61,577 nt of DNA from Lewinellaceae bacterium (GCA_020636275.1 JACJYD010000008.1:1-61577); one strand, 5' to 3'; positions 7,748 through 17,546 are shown, counted from the stretch's first letter. Notes: generated from the letters alone by a model not told the origin. Made by a program: numbers and translations.

Positions 7748-9001
7748 ATGAAACATTGGTGGATCTTCCTCTTGTTGGCTTCAGCCACCCTACGCTCTTA
7801 TGCCCAGCCCACCTTCGGGCTGACCGCCTATTATTCGTTCGACAATGACGCCGATACCATCATCGTCGACGAAACGGGTAATTTTGCCAATAATGGCTAC
7901 TCCAACGCACTTATTCGCGACTGCGGAGTGGTCGGACAAGCTATTCGCTTCAATGGCGACAACCACTATGCCGAATTTAACAGCACTCCTGTGAAGAGTA
8001 TTTTCGGCACCGAAGACTTTAGTATCAGCTTCTATTTCAAATCGCTGAACTCCAACACCGTCAACACCCAGACCCTGCTCAGCAAACGAACCAATTGCTC
8101 CATTGAGAATGCCTTTGCGATCAGGTACAGTCCGCTGACCAAAAACCTGAACCTCGTCGTCAGTGAGGATGCCTCCCTCAGCTCCATCCTGTCTGTCCAG
8201 CTCGATGAGAACAGATGCTGGCATCATGTGGCCGTTGTCCGGAAAGGGACCACGATCACCCTCTACGCCGATGGGCTTCCGGTCAAGGTGGATAGCAAGA
8301 ACAAACGGATCAATATCACCTCTGACGATCTGCCCCTGATTGCCGGCGCTTCTTCCTGCCTGGCTACCGATGGCTATTTCGAAGGTTTCCTCGATGAACT
8401 GTTGCTCTATAACCGGGCCCTGACCAATGAGGAGGTAGAATCCATCTACTACCGCCCCGACCAGATCGGCAACGGCTTTATTGACTTGAAACTGCCCAAG
8501 GATACCGTGTTGTACCTCGGCAATTCCATGGACGCCTTCATCACCAATACCTGTGCCGATGAAGTATTATGGTCGCCCTTCGACGGAGTGAGCAATCCCA
8601 CCAGCCCTGAAACGGTGATCACTCCGACCGTTACGACCACTTATACTCTTTTCTTTACGGATAGCTACAACTGCGTCGCCAGTGATGAGATCCTCGTTAC
8701 CGTTATCGATCCGGCGGACCTGGAGTGCAAAGCCTCCCTTCCCAATGCCTTCACCCCAAACGGCGACGGACGAAACGAGGAGTTCGGCATCGACAATCCC
8801 TATGTCATGACCGACTTTATTTCCCTGGAAGTGTTCGACCGCTGGGGCAATCGGATATTCTTCACCGACAATCCGTTCTCCCGCTGGGATGGAGCCTTCC
8901 GCGGGCAACTTATCAACCCGGGCGTGTTGCTCTATAAAGTGCGTTACCGGTGCGGGGGAGAAGAAAAGATCCAGTCCGGAAGCCTGACGGTGATCCGGTA
9001 G
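7748..9001 (+). CDS. Secreted LamG protein with T9SS type B sorting domain
   Basis: 417 residues from ATG 7748. The frame opens at 7703, but the signal peptide 'MKHWWIFLLLASATL...YAQ' starts here. LamG fold at about 25-230 ('LTAYYSFDNDADTII', 'EDFSISFYFK', 'CWHHVAVVRKG', 'GFLDELLLYNRAL'). Then a short immunoglobulin-like stretch with 'TTTYTLFFTDSYNC', then a CHU_C gliding-associated domain: 'LPNAFTPNGDGRNEEFG', 'LEVFDRWGNRIFF', 'WDGAFRG', 'NPGVLLYKVRY'. That domain directs export through the type IX system to the cell surface. It is a paralogue of the gene at 6511. It ends 2 bases before a strong two-way terminator. Confidence 0.88.
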   Translation: MKHWWIFLLLASATLRSYAQPTFGLTAYYSFDNDADTIIVDETGNFANNGYSNALIRDCGVVGQAIRFNGDNHYAEFNSTPVKSIFGTEDFSISFYFKSLNSNTVNTQTLLSKRTNCSIENAFAIRYSPLTKNLNLVVSEDASLSSILSVQLDENRCWHHVAVVRKGTTITLYADGLPVKVDSKNKRINITSDDLPLIAGASSCLATDGYFEGFLDELLLYNRALTNEEVESIYYRPDQIGNGFIDLKLPKDTVLYLGNSMDAFITNTCADEVLWSPFDGVSNPTSPETVITPTVTTTYTLFFTDSYNCVASDEILVTVIDPADLECKASLPNAFTPNGDGRNEEFGIDNPYVMTDFISLEVFDRWGNRIFFTDNPFSRWDGAFRGQLINPGVLLYKVRYRCGGEEKIQSGSLTVIR

Positions 9002-9002
9002 A

Positions 9003-9063
9003 AAAGTAATAAAAAAGAAAAGGGCCGGTCCTTGCGGATCGGCCCTTTTCTTTTTTATTACTT
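9003..9063. terminator. Bidirectional terminator between two T9SS cargo genes
   Basis: About 27 bp of nearly perfect inverted repeat (9003-9029 with 9037-9063). It has a GC core GGGCCGGTC/GATCGGCCC (one G-T pair) and flanking A6/T6 tracts. It serves the converging genes at 7748 and 9068. Confidence 0.9.
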
Positions 9064-9067
9064 TATA

Positions 9068-12000
9068 TTATCGAAGAAGGGTTACATCGCCCCGATAGAG
9101 CAATACCTGCCCATCCTCAAATTCCACCTCGGCGATATACACGAATACCCCCGGGTTGACGGCCCGGCCCCGGAAGGTCCCATCCCACCCGTTGCTGGGA
9201 TCCGGATAGGGCGATGCCGGAATGTTCAGCCGCTCGAAGATCAGCTCGCCCCAGCGATCAAATACCCGGAGCGAACGGATTTGGGAAACGCCGTTGCCCG
9301 TGAAGAGCTGGAAGTAATCGTTAATCCCGTCGTTGTTCGGGGTGAAGATATTCGGCAAATAGACGTTCCGGTTCTTGTCTACATCGACCAGCACGGAAGC
9401 CAGGGCCAGGCACCCGTTGACGTCGAAAGCCTGGATCTCGTATTCCGTGGTTTCGATCGGATGAACCCAGGGCAACAGGGAGTCGCTCTCAAACCGGAGG
9501 TAAGTGGTCGGCGTCCAAATGATTGAATCGAACTGGACAAAAGGCGGATCGACAAGCGAGGGTTGCAGTTTGATGCTATCTCCCAGCTCTACCACCACGA
9601 TATCCGGATACATCAGGACAATGGGCGGCGGCTCCTGGAGATACAATACGGTATCGACGGAACATCCCTCGAAGTCGAATATGGTCACCACCTGCTGGCC
9701 GCCGAAAACTTCAATGGGCGTGCCCAGTGGCTGCGCCGAGGCGTTCCCGACGGAAAAAGAGTACCAGAACGGAGCGAATCCGTTCCCACCCCAAGCCGTA
9801 TCGACCGTAACCACGGTAGTCTGCCCGGCACAGGGAATATCGGCAATCGGCCCCAACTCGAACTGAATGGGGGTCGGCTCAAAAACCTGGAAGCTCAGTA
9901 CGTCAAAACATCCCAATACATCGCTGACGGTCACATTGTACGTTCCTGCCGCAAGTCCGGTTGCCGTATTGGAGGTGGGCGGCGCGATGCCTCCCTGCCA
10001 GGTATACAGCAGTACCGGGCTGATGTTGATATTTCCGCCCTGAGCCGTCACCGAGATCACTGCATCGGCATCTCCTGCACAGGTCACGGAATCGATGGAA
10101 TTTTGAGTGTCGATGAAGGCCATCAACTCCGTCGGCTCGTCGATGGATACGGTGGATTGGAATTTACAGCCTTTGCCGTCCATGATCGTAACGGTATATG
10201 TACCGGGGCTCAGGTTTGAAACGGTACCTCCGGTTTGTGCATTGCTCCAGGTATACATATAGGGCGGCGTCCCTCCCTGAGCCTGAACGGCGGCAGAACC
10301 ATCGGCATATCCGAAGCAGGTCACGTCATCGATGTTCAGACTGGCTACATTGAGCGTATCCGGATAGGGGATAAAAACGACGAAAGTAGCCGAACAAGTA
10401 CCGTCTGATACGGTTAGGGTCTGGTTGCCCAGACACAATTGTTGCGCCGTGCTGCTGACTACGTTGAAATTCTGCTCGCCGGATGGCCAGAGGAAATTGA
10501 ACAAGCCCGCAGAGCCGTCGCTGTACTGAGCGGACGCGGTTGCGACCCCGTCGCAGGGTACGCCCTGGTTGGCAAAGCAACTTACCGAATCGATCGCCGT
10601 GAAGCTCACATTAATTGCCGGCGGATCTTCGACCAGAATATCGATATCCAGAGGAGCGCATCCGTTGGCATCGGTCACGACCAGGTTATAGGTTCCGGCT
10701 GTGACCGGAGCCCCTCCGATAGCTGAAATGCCGACACCGTCAAAGATATCCAGCGACCAGTTGTAAAAATAGGGGCTGGTACCGCCGGTAATGTACACCG
10801 ATACCGCGCCGCCGCCAAGCCCCGGACAAAGCGGCGAGGTCGTCGAAATACTGTCAAGTTGAAGCGGCGCCGGCGCATTGACATCGGCACAGGCGATCGT
10901 TTCACAGGCATCCGTAGCGGTGATCGTCACACAGTAATTGCCCGGGCTCAGTCCGGAAATAGTAGTCGTAGCCGGGCCCGACGGTCCGTTCGACCAGGTG
11001 TAGTTGGCGATGGGTGAACTACCCGCGTTAGCCACAACCGTCAAAGCACCGTTGGTATCGTCAAAACAATTCAACAGATCGTCATCGAAGGTCACTATTT
11101 GAGGAGGTGTGGGCAATGAAATGGTGAACGGCACCAGATCTTCACACCCATTGGCGTCGGTTACAGTCACTTCGTACGTGTTTGCGGTAAGCGCCGTAGC
11201 GGTCGAATCGGTTTGCCCGGGGATACCCCAGGCGTATGTGTAAGGATAGGTACCTCCGCTTACGCCGACGGTCGCTGTACCGTCATTGCCCACCGTACAA
11301 CTTTCGTTGGTAAAGGACAAAAGGGATGCTTGCAATTCCTGGGGTTCGGTCAGGGTAAAAGACGTCGTTACCTCGCAACCCGCATCGTCGGTAAGGGTTA
11401 CGTTATACGAGCCGGCGCACAGGTTATTGACCGCGCTGGAGGTGGCCGTGTTCACAGGCCCCGGAGGCGGAATCCCCGGCACCCCAGTCCAGGTAAAAGA
11501 ATAGGAATTGGACAGTCCGCCGATGGTGGAGGCCAGTACGGCAATGCTTCCATCGCATAAGGCATTACAACTGATATTTTGAGTAGCCTGGGGCGTCAGT
11601 ACCAGTTCTTTGGAGGCGCCCACCGTGATCTGGGCGGTTTGCGTACACCCGTTCCCGTCGGTCACCTGAAGGGAATAGGTCCCCTCCAGCAAACTTGAAA
11701 CCGTGGAACTCGTCCCGGTCTCTGTGGTGCCCCCGGCAACGCCAGGCCAGAAAAATGTATAGGGGATTGCACCGCCCGGAGTCCCGCCCGATGCGGAAAC
11801 GGCGATAGCGCCATCCGCGATACCCGAGCAGGTCGCATCGGTAACCGAATTGGTGGTGATGACGATCGGAGGCGTTTGCGGCAAAAAGGTAGGAGAAGAG
11901 GCCGAACACCCCGTGGAGGTATCAGTCACGGTCACGGAATAAAGTCCCGAAGTCACCCCGCTGATCGTTTGGGTAGACGCATTATTACTCCACGCAAAGG

Positions 12001-13723
12001 TATACTGCGGCCCTGGGTTGACCACCACGACCGAATCGAGGACGATCACCGCGGTAATGCTCCCGGTGCCGCCATTACACAAAGGCGCTATCTGGGTAAA
12101 GATCACATTCAATGCAGGGCCTTCATCGATAAAAACCGTATCGACGAAGTCCGGCGCTATGCCTCCGTCCACAACCGTCACTACGTAGTTGCCGGTAGCC
12201 AGATTGGAGGCGGTGAACGAACCGCCCTGGGTATTGATCACCCCGGGGCCCTGCACAGGTCCGCCCCCCAATTCCTGCCAGCTGATCTGGTAAGGGGTCG
12301 TTCCGCCGGAAACCGTAACGGTAAAGCTCCCGTTCGAAAATCCGGGGCAGGCCACCGGAGAGGTGACGATATCAACCGTCGGAATATCATCCGTAGCACA
12401 GATCAACCCATCGTTGAGGATCGCATCTGCCAACCCGGTAGGCGTGATGATCTCGATGCCCAGCGGGGTGCCCGAAAACGCGACCGCACTGCAGTCTCCC
12501 AGGTTGCCGGTGATATCAAAACACAGGGAGAACATCACCGAGCCGTCCGGAATGGTACTGCCCGCCGGATTGAAATCGTTCCAGGCGAAGAGGATCTCTC
12601 CAGGGAAAGAATTGAAATTACCGACCCCGAGACCCGCCAAGGTGGGGTTGAAATTCTGAATACTGGTCAGATTGAGAATATTCTGATCGTACAATATGGT
12701 AAATTGGGAACCCAGTATCCCGGAAAAATTATCGGCAACGACATCCACGCATACATTATCGCCCGGCAAGCCGAAAGCCGAACCCATCGTGAGCACTACT
12801 GCCTGACACACTGCCACATCGACCTGGGCAGTCGCTCCGCAACTCTTGCCGTCTTCCACCGTGATCGTATACATTCCCGATTCCGGAACGGTAAAAGACA
12901 CCTGGTCGCCGTGGGTAGCCGGACCACTCGTCACCACGCCTTTCACGGACGGATTGGAGGCCAGGGAAATGTCGATGGTGTAATTACTGCCATCCCACTC
13001 CGGCAGACCGCCGCCCACATCGAAGGTGCCCTGACAGCCGGTATTTCCACCGCCCGAGCTTGCATTCGCTATCGTGATGGCATTGAGGTATACCGTGGCA
13101 AATGCAGCGTTGACATTCGCATTTACACAGGGTCCGTTATTTTCATATAATGCCTGGTAAACCGTATCGGAAGGAGGGATCGGCACCGTGACCAGGGCGT
13201 CGAAAGTGATCGGCGCCCACCAGAACAGTCCCGGAGCTCCTCCATTGAATACATTGATCAGGTTCCCATCGTTGAAAAACAGGATGTCGCCCGAAAGATC
13301 CCCCTGGGTTGCCACATAAAAAAGGTCGGAAGGCGGCGGGTTGTTGACCAGGCATGGATCGGCGCCGATCGTGACCTTGTCGGGGCCGGAAATGGTGGGC
13401 AGGCAATTGTAAAAAGCATACCCGATACCAGGAGGAGTCAGCGGGATCGGATCACCCGAGAGGTCGGCATCGCCGTTTGCCAGTATCCACGCTTCGTCGC
13501 CGAGGCATAGATACATCGTATCCAGGTCAATGTCGTTGCTCTGGGCATTGGTCGGACCGACCGAAACCGTACCTGCAAAGTTTTGCTGGCCGGGAGGGCA
13601 GGAAAGGACCTGCTCAACGCCGGGCGCCGGTTTTTGAGAAAGAATACTTTGGGGTATCTGGGCATAGGCGACCTGTGCTATCCAGACAAAAGCCAATGCA
13701 AGGGTAAAAGAAAATCTGATCAT
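9068..13723 (-). CDS. Giant SprB-repeat surface adhesin with T9SS type B sorting domain
   Basis: 1,551 residues from ATG 13723 (signal peptide 'MIRFSFTLALAFVWIAQVAYA'). After about 300 N-terminal residues comes a stretch like a cohesin fold ('VCVDVVADNFSGILGSQF', 'ILYDQNILNLTSIQNF'). About ten or eleven SprB-type repeats follow, each with a 'C.G..DG...V...GGT.PY.Y.W' start and a 'G.Y.VTVTDANGC' end. The C-terminus is a CHU_C domain ('LPNIFTPNNDGINDYF', 'LRVFDRWGELIFE', 'GWDGTFRG', 'NPGVFVYIAEVEF'). By analogy with SprB of Flavobacterium it should be exported by T9SS and act as a mobile surface adhesin for gliding or attachment. The cohesin call is weaker than the rest. Confidence 0.88.
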   Translation of the reverse strand: MIRFSFTLALAFVWIAQVAYAQIPQSILSQKPAPGVEQVLSCPPGQQNFAGTVSVGPTNAQSNDIDLDTMYLCLGDEAWILANGDADLSGDPIPLTPPGIGYAFYNCLPTISGPDKVTIGADPCLVNNPPPSDLFYVATQGDLSGDILFFNDGNLINVFNGGAPGLFWWAPITFDALVTVPIPPSDTVYQALYENNGPCVNANVNAAFATVYLNAITIANASSGGGNTGCQGTFDVGGGLPEWDGSNYTIDISLASNPSVKGVVTSGPATHGDQVSFTVPESGMYTITVEDGKSCGATAQVDVAVCQAVVLTMGSAFGLPGDNVCVDVVADNFSGILGSQFTILYDQNILNLTSIQNFNPTLAGLGVGNFNSFPGEILFAWNDFNPAGSTIPDGSVMFSLCFDITGNLGDCSAVAFSGTPLGIEIITPTGLADAILNDGLICATDDIPTVDIVTSPVACPGFSNGSFTVTVSGGTTPYQISWQELGGGPVQGPGVINTQGGSFTASNLATGNYVVTVVDGGIAPDFVDTVFIDEGPALNVIFTQIAPLCNGGTGSITAVIVLDSVVVVNPGPQYTFAWSNNASTQTISGVTSGLYSVTVTDTSTGCSASSPTFLPQTPPIVITTNSVTDATCSGIADGAIAVSASGGTPGGAIPYTFFWPGVAGGTTETGTSSTVSSLLEGTYSLQVTDGNGCTQTAQITVGASKELVLTPQATQNISCNALCDGSIAVLASTIGGLSNSYSFTWTGVPGIPPPGPVNTATSSAVNNLCAGSYNVTLTDDAGCEVTTSFTLTEPQELQASLLSFTNESCTVGNDGTATVGVSGGTYPYTYAWGIPGQTDSTATALTANTYEVTVTDANGCEDLVPFTISLPTPPQIVTFDDDLLNCFDDTNGALTVVANAGSSPIANYTWSNGPSGPATTTISGLSPGNYCVTITATDACETIACADVNAPAPLQLDSISTTSPLCPGLGGGAVSVYITGGTSPYFYNWSLDIFDGVGISAIGGAPVTAGTYNLVVTDANGCAPLDIDILVEDPPAINVSFTAIDSVSCFANQGVPCDGVATASAQYSDGSAGLFNFLWPSGEQNFNVVSSTAQQLCLGNQTLTVSDGTCSATFVVFIPYPDTLNVASLNIDDVTCFGYADGSAAVQAQGGTPPYMYTWSNAQTGGTVSNLSPGTYTVTIMDGKGCKFQSTVSIDEPTELMAFIDTQNSIDSVTCAGDADAVISVTAQGGNINISPVLLYTWQGGIAPPTSNTATGLAAGTYNVTVSDVLGCFDVLSFQVFEPTPIQFELGPIADIPCAGQTTVVTVDTAWGGNGFAPFWYSFSVGNASAQPLGTPIEVFGGQQVVTIFDFEGCSVDTVLYLQEPPPIVLMYPDIVVVELGDSIKLQPSLVDPPFVQFDSIIWTPTTYLRFESDSLLPWVHPIETTEYEIQAFDVNGCLALASVLVDVDKNRNVYLPNIFTPNNDGINDYFQLFTGNGVSQIRSLRVFDRWGELIFERLNIPASPYPDPSNGWDGTFRGRAVNPGVFVYIAEVEFEDGQVLLYRGDVTLLR

Positions 13724-13759
13724 CGTATTTCGGATTGAGATGGGCTGAAAATTGCCATG

Positions 13760-13767
13760 CAAAAATA
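13760..13767 (-). promoter_or_regulatory. -7 box for the SprB-repeat gene
   Basis: The complement reads TATTTTTG (TAnnTTTG), 37 bases upstream of the start at 13723. It falls where the longer frame (to 13762) would begin, so it supports the shorter protein. Confidence 0.55.
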
Positions 13768-13885
13768 GAATTTGGTCGAGTATATTGTGGGGGTAGCTAT
13801 TTTTTTATGCAAAAAAAACTGAACACCAAACGCTTAAGTTAGTGAATAAATTATTCAAGGAAGCCTCGACCTCCCGGCGCCGCTT

Positions 13886-15121
13886 CTAAACCAACGCTCC
13901 TTGTAAGATGACCTGATCGACCCAATCGCTGCCGAAGGCATAGGGCAAAAAGGAAAGAGCGGGAACTTCTTTGGTGATTATCAGATCGGCTCGTTTACCT
14001 ACGGCGATGCTGCCGCATTCGGATTCCAGTTCCAGGGCGTAGGCTCCGTTGAGGGTGGTGGCGTTGATCGCTTCTTCCGGCAGCATCCGCATCTTGATAC
14101 AGGCCAGGGCCAATACCAGCGGCATGGATCCCGAGGGCGACGATCCCGGATTGTAATCGGTTGCCAGCGCAATAGCCGCATCTTCTTCGATCAGTTTTCG
14201 CGCCGGCGGGTAGTGGTCGTTCAGAAAAAAAGGCGCGGAAGGCAAAAGCGTAGCTACTGTTTTTCCGGTCTTCAGGTGCGGAATATCTTCCTCCCCTACC
14301 ACCTCGAGATGGTCGACCGAAACAGCGCCGTGCCGGATTGCCGTAGCGATCCCTCCCATGACGTTGAATTGATTGACATGTACTTTGGGCTTCAGTCCGT
14401 ACCGGGCGCCGGCTTCCAGGATGATATCCATCTCCTCCACCGTAAAAGCCACTTTTTCACAAAACACGTCGATGTAGTCGGCCAAGCCTTCTCCGGATAC
14501 CCGGGGGAGCATCTCTTCCACCAGGAGACGTACGTATGCTGCCCGCTGTTCCCGGTATTCCAAAGGAACGGTATGCGCTCCAAGAAAAGTAGCTTTCACG
14601 GGCGCCCTGGATACCTCTTTCAGCCAACGGGCGACGCGCAGCATTTTCAACTCGGCATCCAGGCTCAGCCCGTAACCGCTTTTCACTTCAATGGCGCCGG
14701 TTCCCTTTCCCTGCACCTCTACGAGCCGCCGGTAGGCTTGCTCCCGCAATACCTCCTCGGGCGTTTCGCGGAGCAATTTGGCCGAGTTCAGGATACCCCC
14801 GCCCCGGCGAGCGATCTCCTCGTAGCTCAGCCCCCGGATCCGGTCGGCAAATTCTCCTTCCCGGCTACCGGCAAAAATGAGGTGGGTATGGGAATCCACC
14901 CAACAAGGCAGGACCAGTTTACCACTCGCATCGATTTCCCGGTCGGCATGCCCGGGCGCTTCCGGAGAAGGACCGAAAGCGGCGATCCGTCCATTTTCAA
15001 CCAGGATATACCCATCCTCCAGGACAGGCAACTCGCCCAGGGCCTTACCGCGGAGTAAAGGACGGGGTGCAGTCTCTGTTTGCAGGAGCTGCCTGGCGTT
15101 GCGAATGAGTAGTGAAGCCAT
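13886..15121 (-). CDS. hutI: Imidazolonepropionase
   Basis: 411 residues from ATG 15121, where the frame meets 'MASLLIRNARQL'; upstream in-frame codons to 15226 contain the promoter. HutI opens the imidazolone ring to N-formimino-L-glutamate, the third step of histidine breakdown. The amidohydrolase metal site is plain: 'DSHTHLIFAGSREGEF' (HxH, about residues 77-92), 'FLGAHTVP', 'KVHVNQFN' (His), 'VDHLE' (His) and 'ATDYNPGS' (Asp). No hutH, hutU or hutG lies in the window, so the pathway genes are scattered. Confidence 0.95.
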   Translation of the reverse strand: MASLLIRNARQLLQTETAPRPLLRGKALGELPVLEDGYILVENGRIAAFGPSPEAPGHADREIDASGKLVLPCWVDSHTHLIFAGSREGEFADRIRGLSYEEIARRGGGILNSAKLLRETPEEVLREQAYRRLVEVQGKGTGAIEVKSGYGLSLDAELKMLRVARWLKEVSRAPVKATFLGAHTVPLEYREQRAAYVRLLVEEMLPRVSGEGLADYIDVFCEKVAFTVEEMDIILEAGARYGLKPKVHVNQFNVMGGIATAIRHGAVSVDHLEVVGEEDIPHLKTGKTVATLLPSAPFFLNDHYPPARKLIEEDAAIALATDYNPGSSPSGSMPLVLALACIKMRMLPEEAINATTLNGAYALELESECGSIAVGKRADLIITKEVPALSFLPYAFGSDWVDQVILQGALV

Positions 15122-15144
15122 ATAAATACTGATTCCTGATGTTG

Positions 15145-15152
15145 CGAAGGTA
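15145..15152 (-). promoter_or_regulatory. hutI: -7-like box for hutI
   Basis: The complement reads TACCTTCG, one mismatch from TAnnTTTG, 24 bases upstream of the chosen hutI start. Confidence 0.4.
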
Positions 15153-15334
15153 GTAAGTTGCGGGCAATCAGCCGCTTTTCCTTTTACCTGTTTCGCCAAG
15201 TTTGGCACATTTTTCCTACCTTGCACCCTTTAATACGGATTTTGAATCTTTCAGACTAAAAACGACTAGATACGAGGGCCTTCCATGCCTGGAATCCCTT
15301 TCCATTCAATTTTTCTTATAAAATTTTAATACCC

Positions 15335-16333
15335 ATGTCACGCTTACACGCAGCAATCACAGGGATTGGCGGCTATGTTCCGGACTATGTTCTCACCAAT
15401 AAGGAATTGGAACAAATGGTCGACACCAATGACGAATGGATTGTAACCCGCACCGGTATAAAAGAACGCAGGCTCTTGAAAATACCTGAAACCGGCTCCT
15501 CCTTCCTGGGGGCAAAAGCGGTGGAAGAACTCTTGAAAAAAACCAACACGGACCCATCGGAGATCGACTTGATGATCTGCTCTACGGCTACGCCGGACAT
15601 GATGTTCCCCGATACGGCCAATATCATTGCCGATAAACTGAACATCCGCAACGCTTTCACCTTCGACCTCCATGCCGCTTGTTCGGGCTTCCTGTTTGCC
15701 CTTACCACCGGCGCCAAGTACGTCGAATCGGGTCTGTATAAAAAGGTGGTCATCGTCGGCGCCGACAAGATGTCCTCGATCGTCGACTACACCGACCGGG
15801 CGACTTGCATCCTCTTTGGCGACGGCGCCGGCGCAGCCCTCCTCGAACCCACGGAAGAACCCATTGGGGTCATCGACTCCTTGCTGAAAAGCGATGGCGT
15901 AGGGGGCAGGTATCTCTACCAAAGAGGAGGAGGCTCCTTTCATCCGGCTACGCACGAAACGGTCAACAATAAGGAACACTACATATTCCAGGATGGAAAA
16001 CCCGTTTTCAAAGCCGCCATTGAAGGGATGGCCGATGTAGTGACCAAGGTAATGGGACGCAACAACCTGCCCGCCGACGATGTCAATTGGGTCGTTCCTC
16101 ACCAGGCCAACCTCCGGATCATCGAGCAGGTGGCCCGTTTCGCAGAGTTCCCCATGGAACGCGTCATGGTCAATATCCATAAATACGGAAATACGACGAC
16201 TGCAACGATCCCCCTCTGTCTGTGGGAGTACGAAAAACAACTTAAAAAAGGCGATAATCTCATCCTGACCGCGTTTGGCGGTGGATTTACCTGGGGTGCG
16301 ATCTATCTGAAATGGGCATACGATCCGCAATAA
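15335..16333 (+). CDS. fabH: Beta-ketoacyl-ACP synthase III
   Basis: 332 residues, full length. FabH condenses acetyl-CoA (or a branched acyl-CoA) with malonyl-ACP to start fatty-acid synthesis. The catalytic triad is visible: Cys116 in 'HAACSGF', His in 'VVPHQANLRII' (about 253) and Asn in 'YGNTTTATIPL' (about 283). The N-terminal 'ITGIGGYVPDYVLTN' and C-terminal 'AFGGGFTWGA' match the family. It is followed by efp and accBC on the same strand. A separate promoter precedes efp, so it may be its own transcript in a fatty-acid synthesis neighbourhood. Confidence 0.96.
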   Translation: MSRLHAAITGIGGYVPDYVLTNKELEQMVDTNDEWIVTRTGIKERRLLKIPETGSSFLGAKAVEELLKKTNTDPSEIDLMICSTATPDMMFPDTANIIADKLNIRNAFTFDLHAACSGFLFALTTGAKYVESGLYKKVVIVGADKMSSIVDYTDRATCILFGDGAGAALLEPTEEPIGVIDSLLKSDGVGGRYLYQRGGGSFHPATHETVNNKEHYIFQDGKPVFKAAIEGMADVVTKVMGRNNLPADDVNWVVPHQANLRIIEQVARFAEFPMERVMVNIHKYGNTTTATIPLCLWEYEKQLKKGDNLILTAFGGGFTWGAIYLKWAYDPQ

Positions 16334-16364
16334 GTAAGAGAGGGGTGTATTCAGACCTTTTTCC

Positions 16365-16372
16365 TATCTTTG
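16365..16372 (+). promoter_or_regulatory. -7 box for efp-accB-accC
   Basis: TATCTTTG followed by GCAGCG, a strong TAnnTTTG match, 37 bases upstream of the efp ATG. Confidence 0.65.
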
Positions 16373-16409
16373 CAGCGCATTTTTTTATCTTAAATCCAGC
16401 TAACGAACC

Positions 16410-16976
16410 ATGGCTTCAACCGCAGAGATCCGCAACGGATTGTGCATCGAATACAACAACGATATTTGGACCGTTGTCGAATTCCAGCACGTAAAACCTG
16501 GAAAAGGGGCTGCTTTTGTCCGTACAAAACTCAAGAGCCTTACCCATGGCCGGGTAGTGGAAAACACGTTCCCTTCCGGCCACAAAATTGACGTCGTCCG
16601 TGTAGAACGCCGCAATTTTCAATTCCTGTACAAAGATGAAATGGGCTATCATTTCATGAACAACGAAACCTTCGAGCAGATCACCTTCGAAGAAAAACTG
16701 ATCGATGCCCCGCAATTCCTTCAGGAAGGCGCTCAATGCGATGTGCTTTTCCATGCGGAAAAAGAAATTCCGCTGCAACTGGAAATGCCCCAGAGCATCG
16801 TGGTCGAAGTGACCTATACCGAACCCGGTGTTCGGGGGGATACCGCGACCAACACCCTCAAACCGGCTACTATTGAAACCGGCGCCGAAATACGCGTCCC
16901 CCTTTTCATCAATACAGGTGAAAAGATCCGGGTGGATACGCGCACCGGTGAATATATCGAACGCGTAAAGGAATAA
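16410..16976 (+). CDS. efp: Elongation factor P
   Basis: 188 residues, exactly the family size. EF-P binds the ribosome between the P and E sites and relieves stalling at polyproline. Domain I carries the tip loop 'VKPGKGAAFVRTKL', in which Lys32 aligns with the modified Lys34 of E. coli. The family signature near the end is intact ('GDTATNTLKPAT' and 'RVDTRTGEYIERVK'). It is first in a probable operon with accB and accC, a common bacterial arrangement. The Pro-rich tails of other proteins in this window (PorE-like, the 38092 product) are plausible clients, though that is only an inference. Confidence 0.97.
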   Translation: MASTAEIRNGLCIEYNNDIWTVVEFQHVKPGKGAAFVRTKLKSLTHGRVVENTFPSGHKIDVVRVERRNFQFLYKDEMGYHFMNNETFEQITFEEKLIDAPQFLQEGAQCDVLFHAEKEIPLQLEMPQSIVVEVTYTEPGVRGDTATNTLKPATIETGAEIRVPLFINTGEKIRVDTRTGEYIERVKE

Positions 16977-17013
16977 TTTCGCCCGATCCTCCCTATCCAC
17001 TAAACTCACGGTT

Positions 17014-17541
17014 ATGAATTTTAAAGAGATCCAGGAGCTCATCAAGCTCATCCAAAAATCCAATCTGACTGAATTCAAGGTCAAGAATGGAGAATTTGAG
17101 CTTTCTCTCCGCACGGAAAAATACCAAAGCGGCAAAACGACCCAGATCGTTGCCCCTGCCACTCAACCCATACTCCAGGCCTCGCCGGCCGCCGTGCCTG
17201 TGAACACGCCATCACCTGCTCCTGCTCCTTCGGTGGACCCGGACAAAGGCCCCGCAGCAGCTCCTGCAGGTGAAGGCAGCACAGGAGAATCCAGCAATTA
17301 CCTGGCCGTTCGCTCTCCCATGGTCGGTACGTTCTACCGCTCGCCTGCTCCAGATAAAGGCCCCTACATCAAAGTGGGTGATGTCATTGAAAAAGGCGAT
17401 GTGGTCTGTATCGTGGAAGCTATGAAACTATTCAATGAAATCGAATCCGAACACAGCGGGCGGGTTGTCAAAGTGATGGTAGAAGATGCCCAACCGGTCG
17501 AATACGACCAGGTTCTGTTCTTGCTCGATCCCAAAGGTTAA
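17014..17541 (+). CDS. accB: Acetyl-CoA carboxylase biotin carboxyl carrier protein
   Basis: 175 residues. The N-terminus ('MNFKEIQELIKLIQKSNLTE') is the usual AccB start. A Pro/Ala-rich mobile linker follows (about 50-95). The biotinyl domain (about 98-174) has the lipoyl-like 'VRSPMVGTFYRSPAP' and the biotinylation site 'EAMKLFNEIE' with Lys138. It carries CO2 from AccC to AccAD. It lies 37 bases after efp and 5 bases before accC, a tight operon. Confidence 0.97.
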   Translation: MNFKEIQELIKLIQKSNLTEFKVKNGEFELSLRTEKYQSGKTTQIVAPATQPILQASPAAVPVNTPSPAPAPSVDPDKGPAAAPAGEGSTGESSNYLAVRSPMVGTFYRSPAPDKGPYIKVGDVIEKGDVVCIVEAMKLFNEIESEHSGRVVKVMVEDAQPVEYDQVLFLLDPKG

Positions 17542-17546
17542 TACCT

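Noticed and set aside
11876..13150. A 424-codon plus-strand frame inside the SprB-repeat gene
   Set aside because: Shadow frame; no recognisable domain, while the sense frame has SprB repeats throughout.
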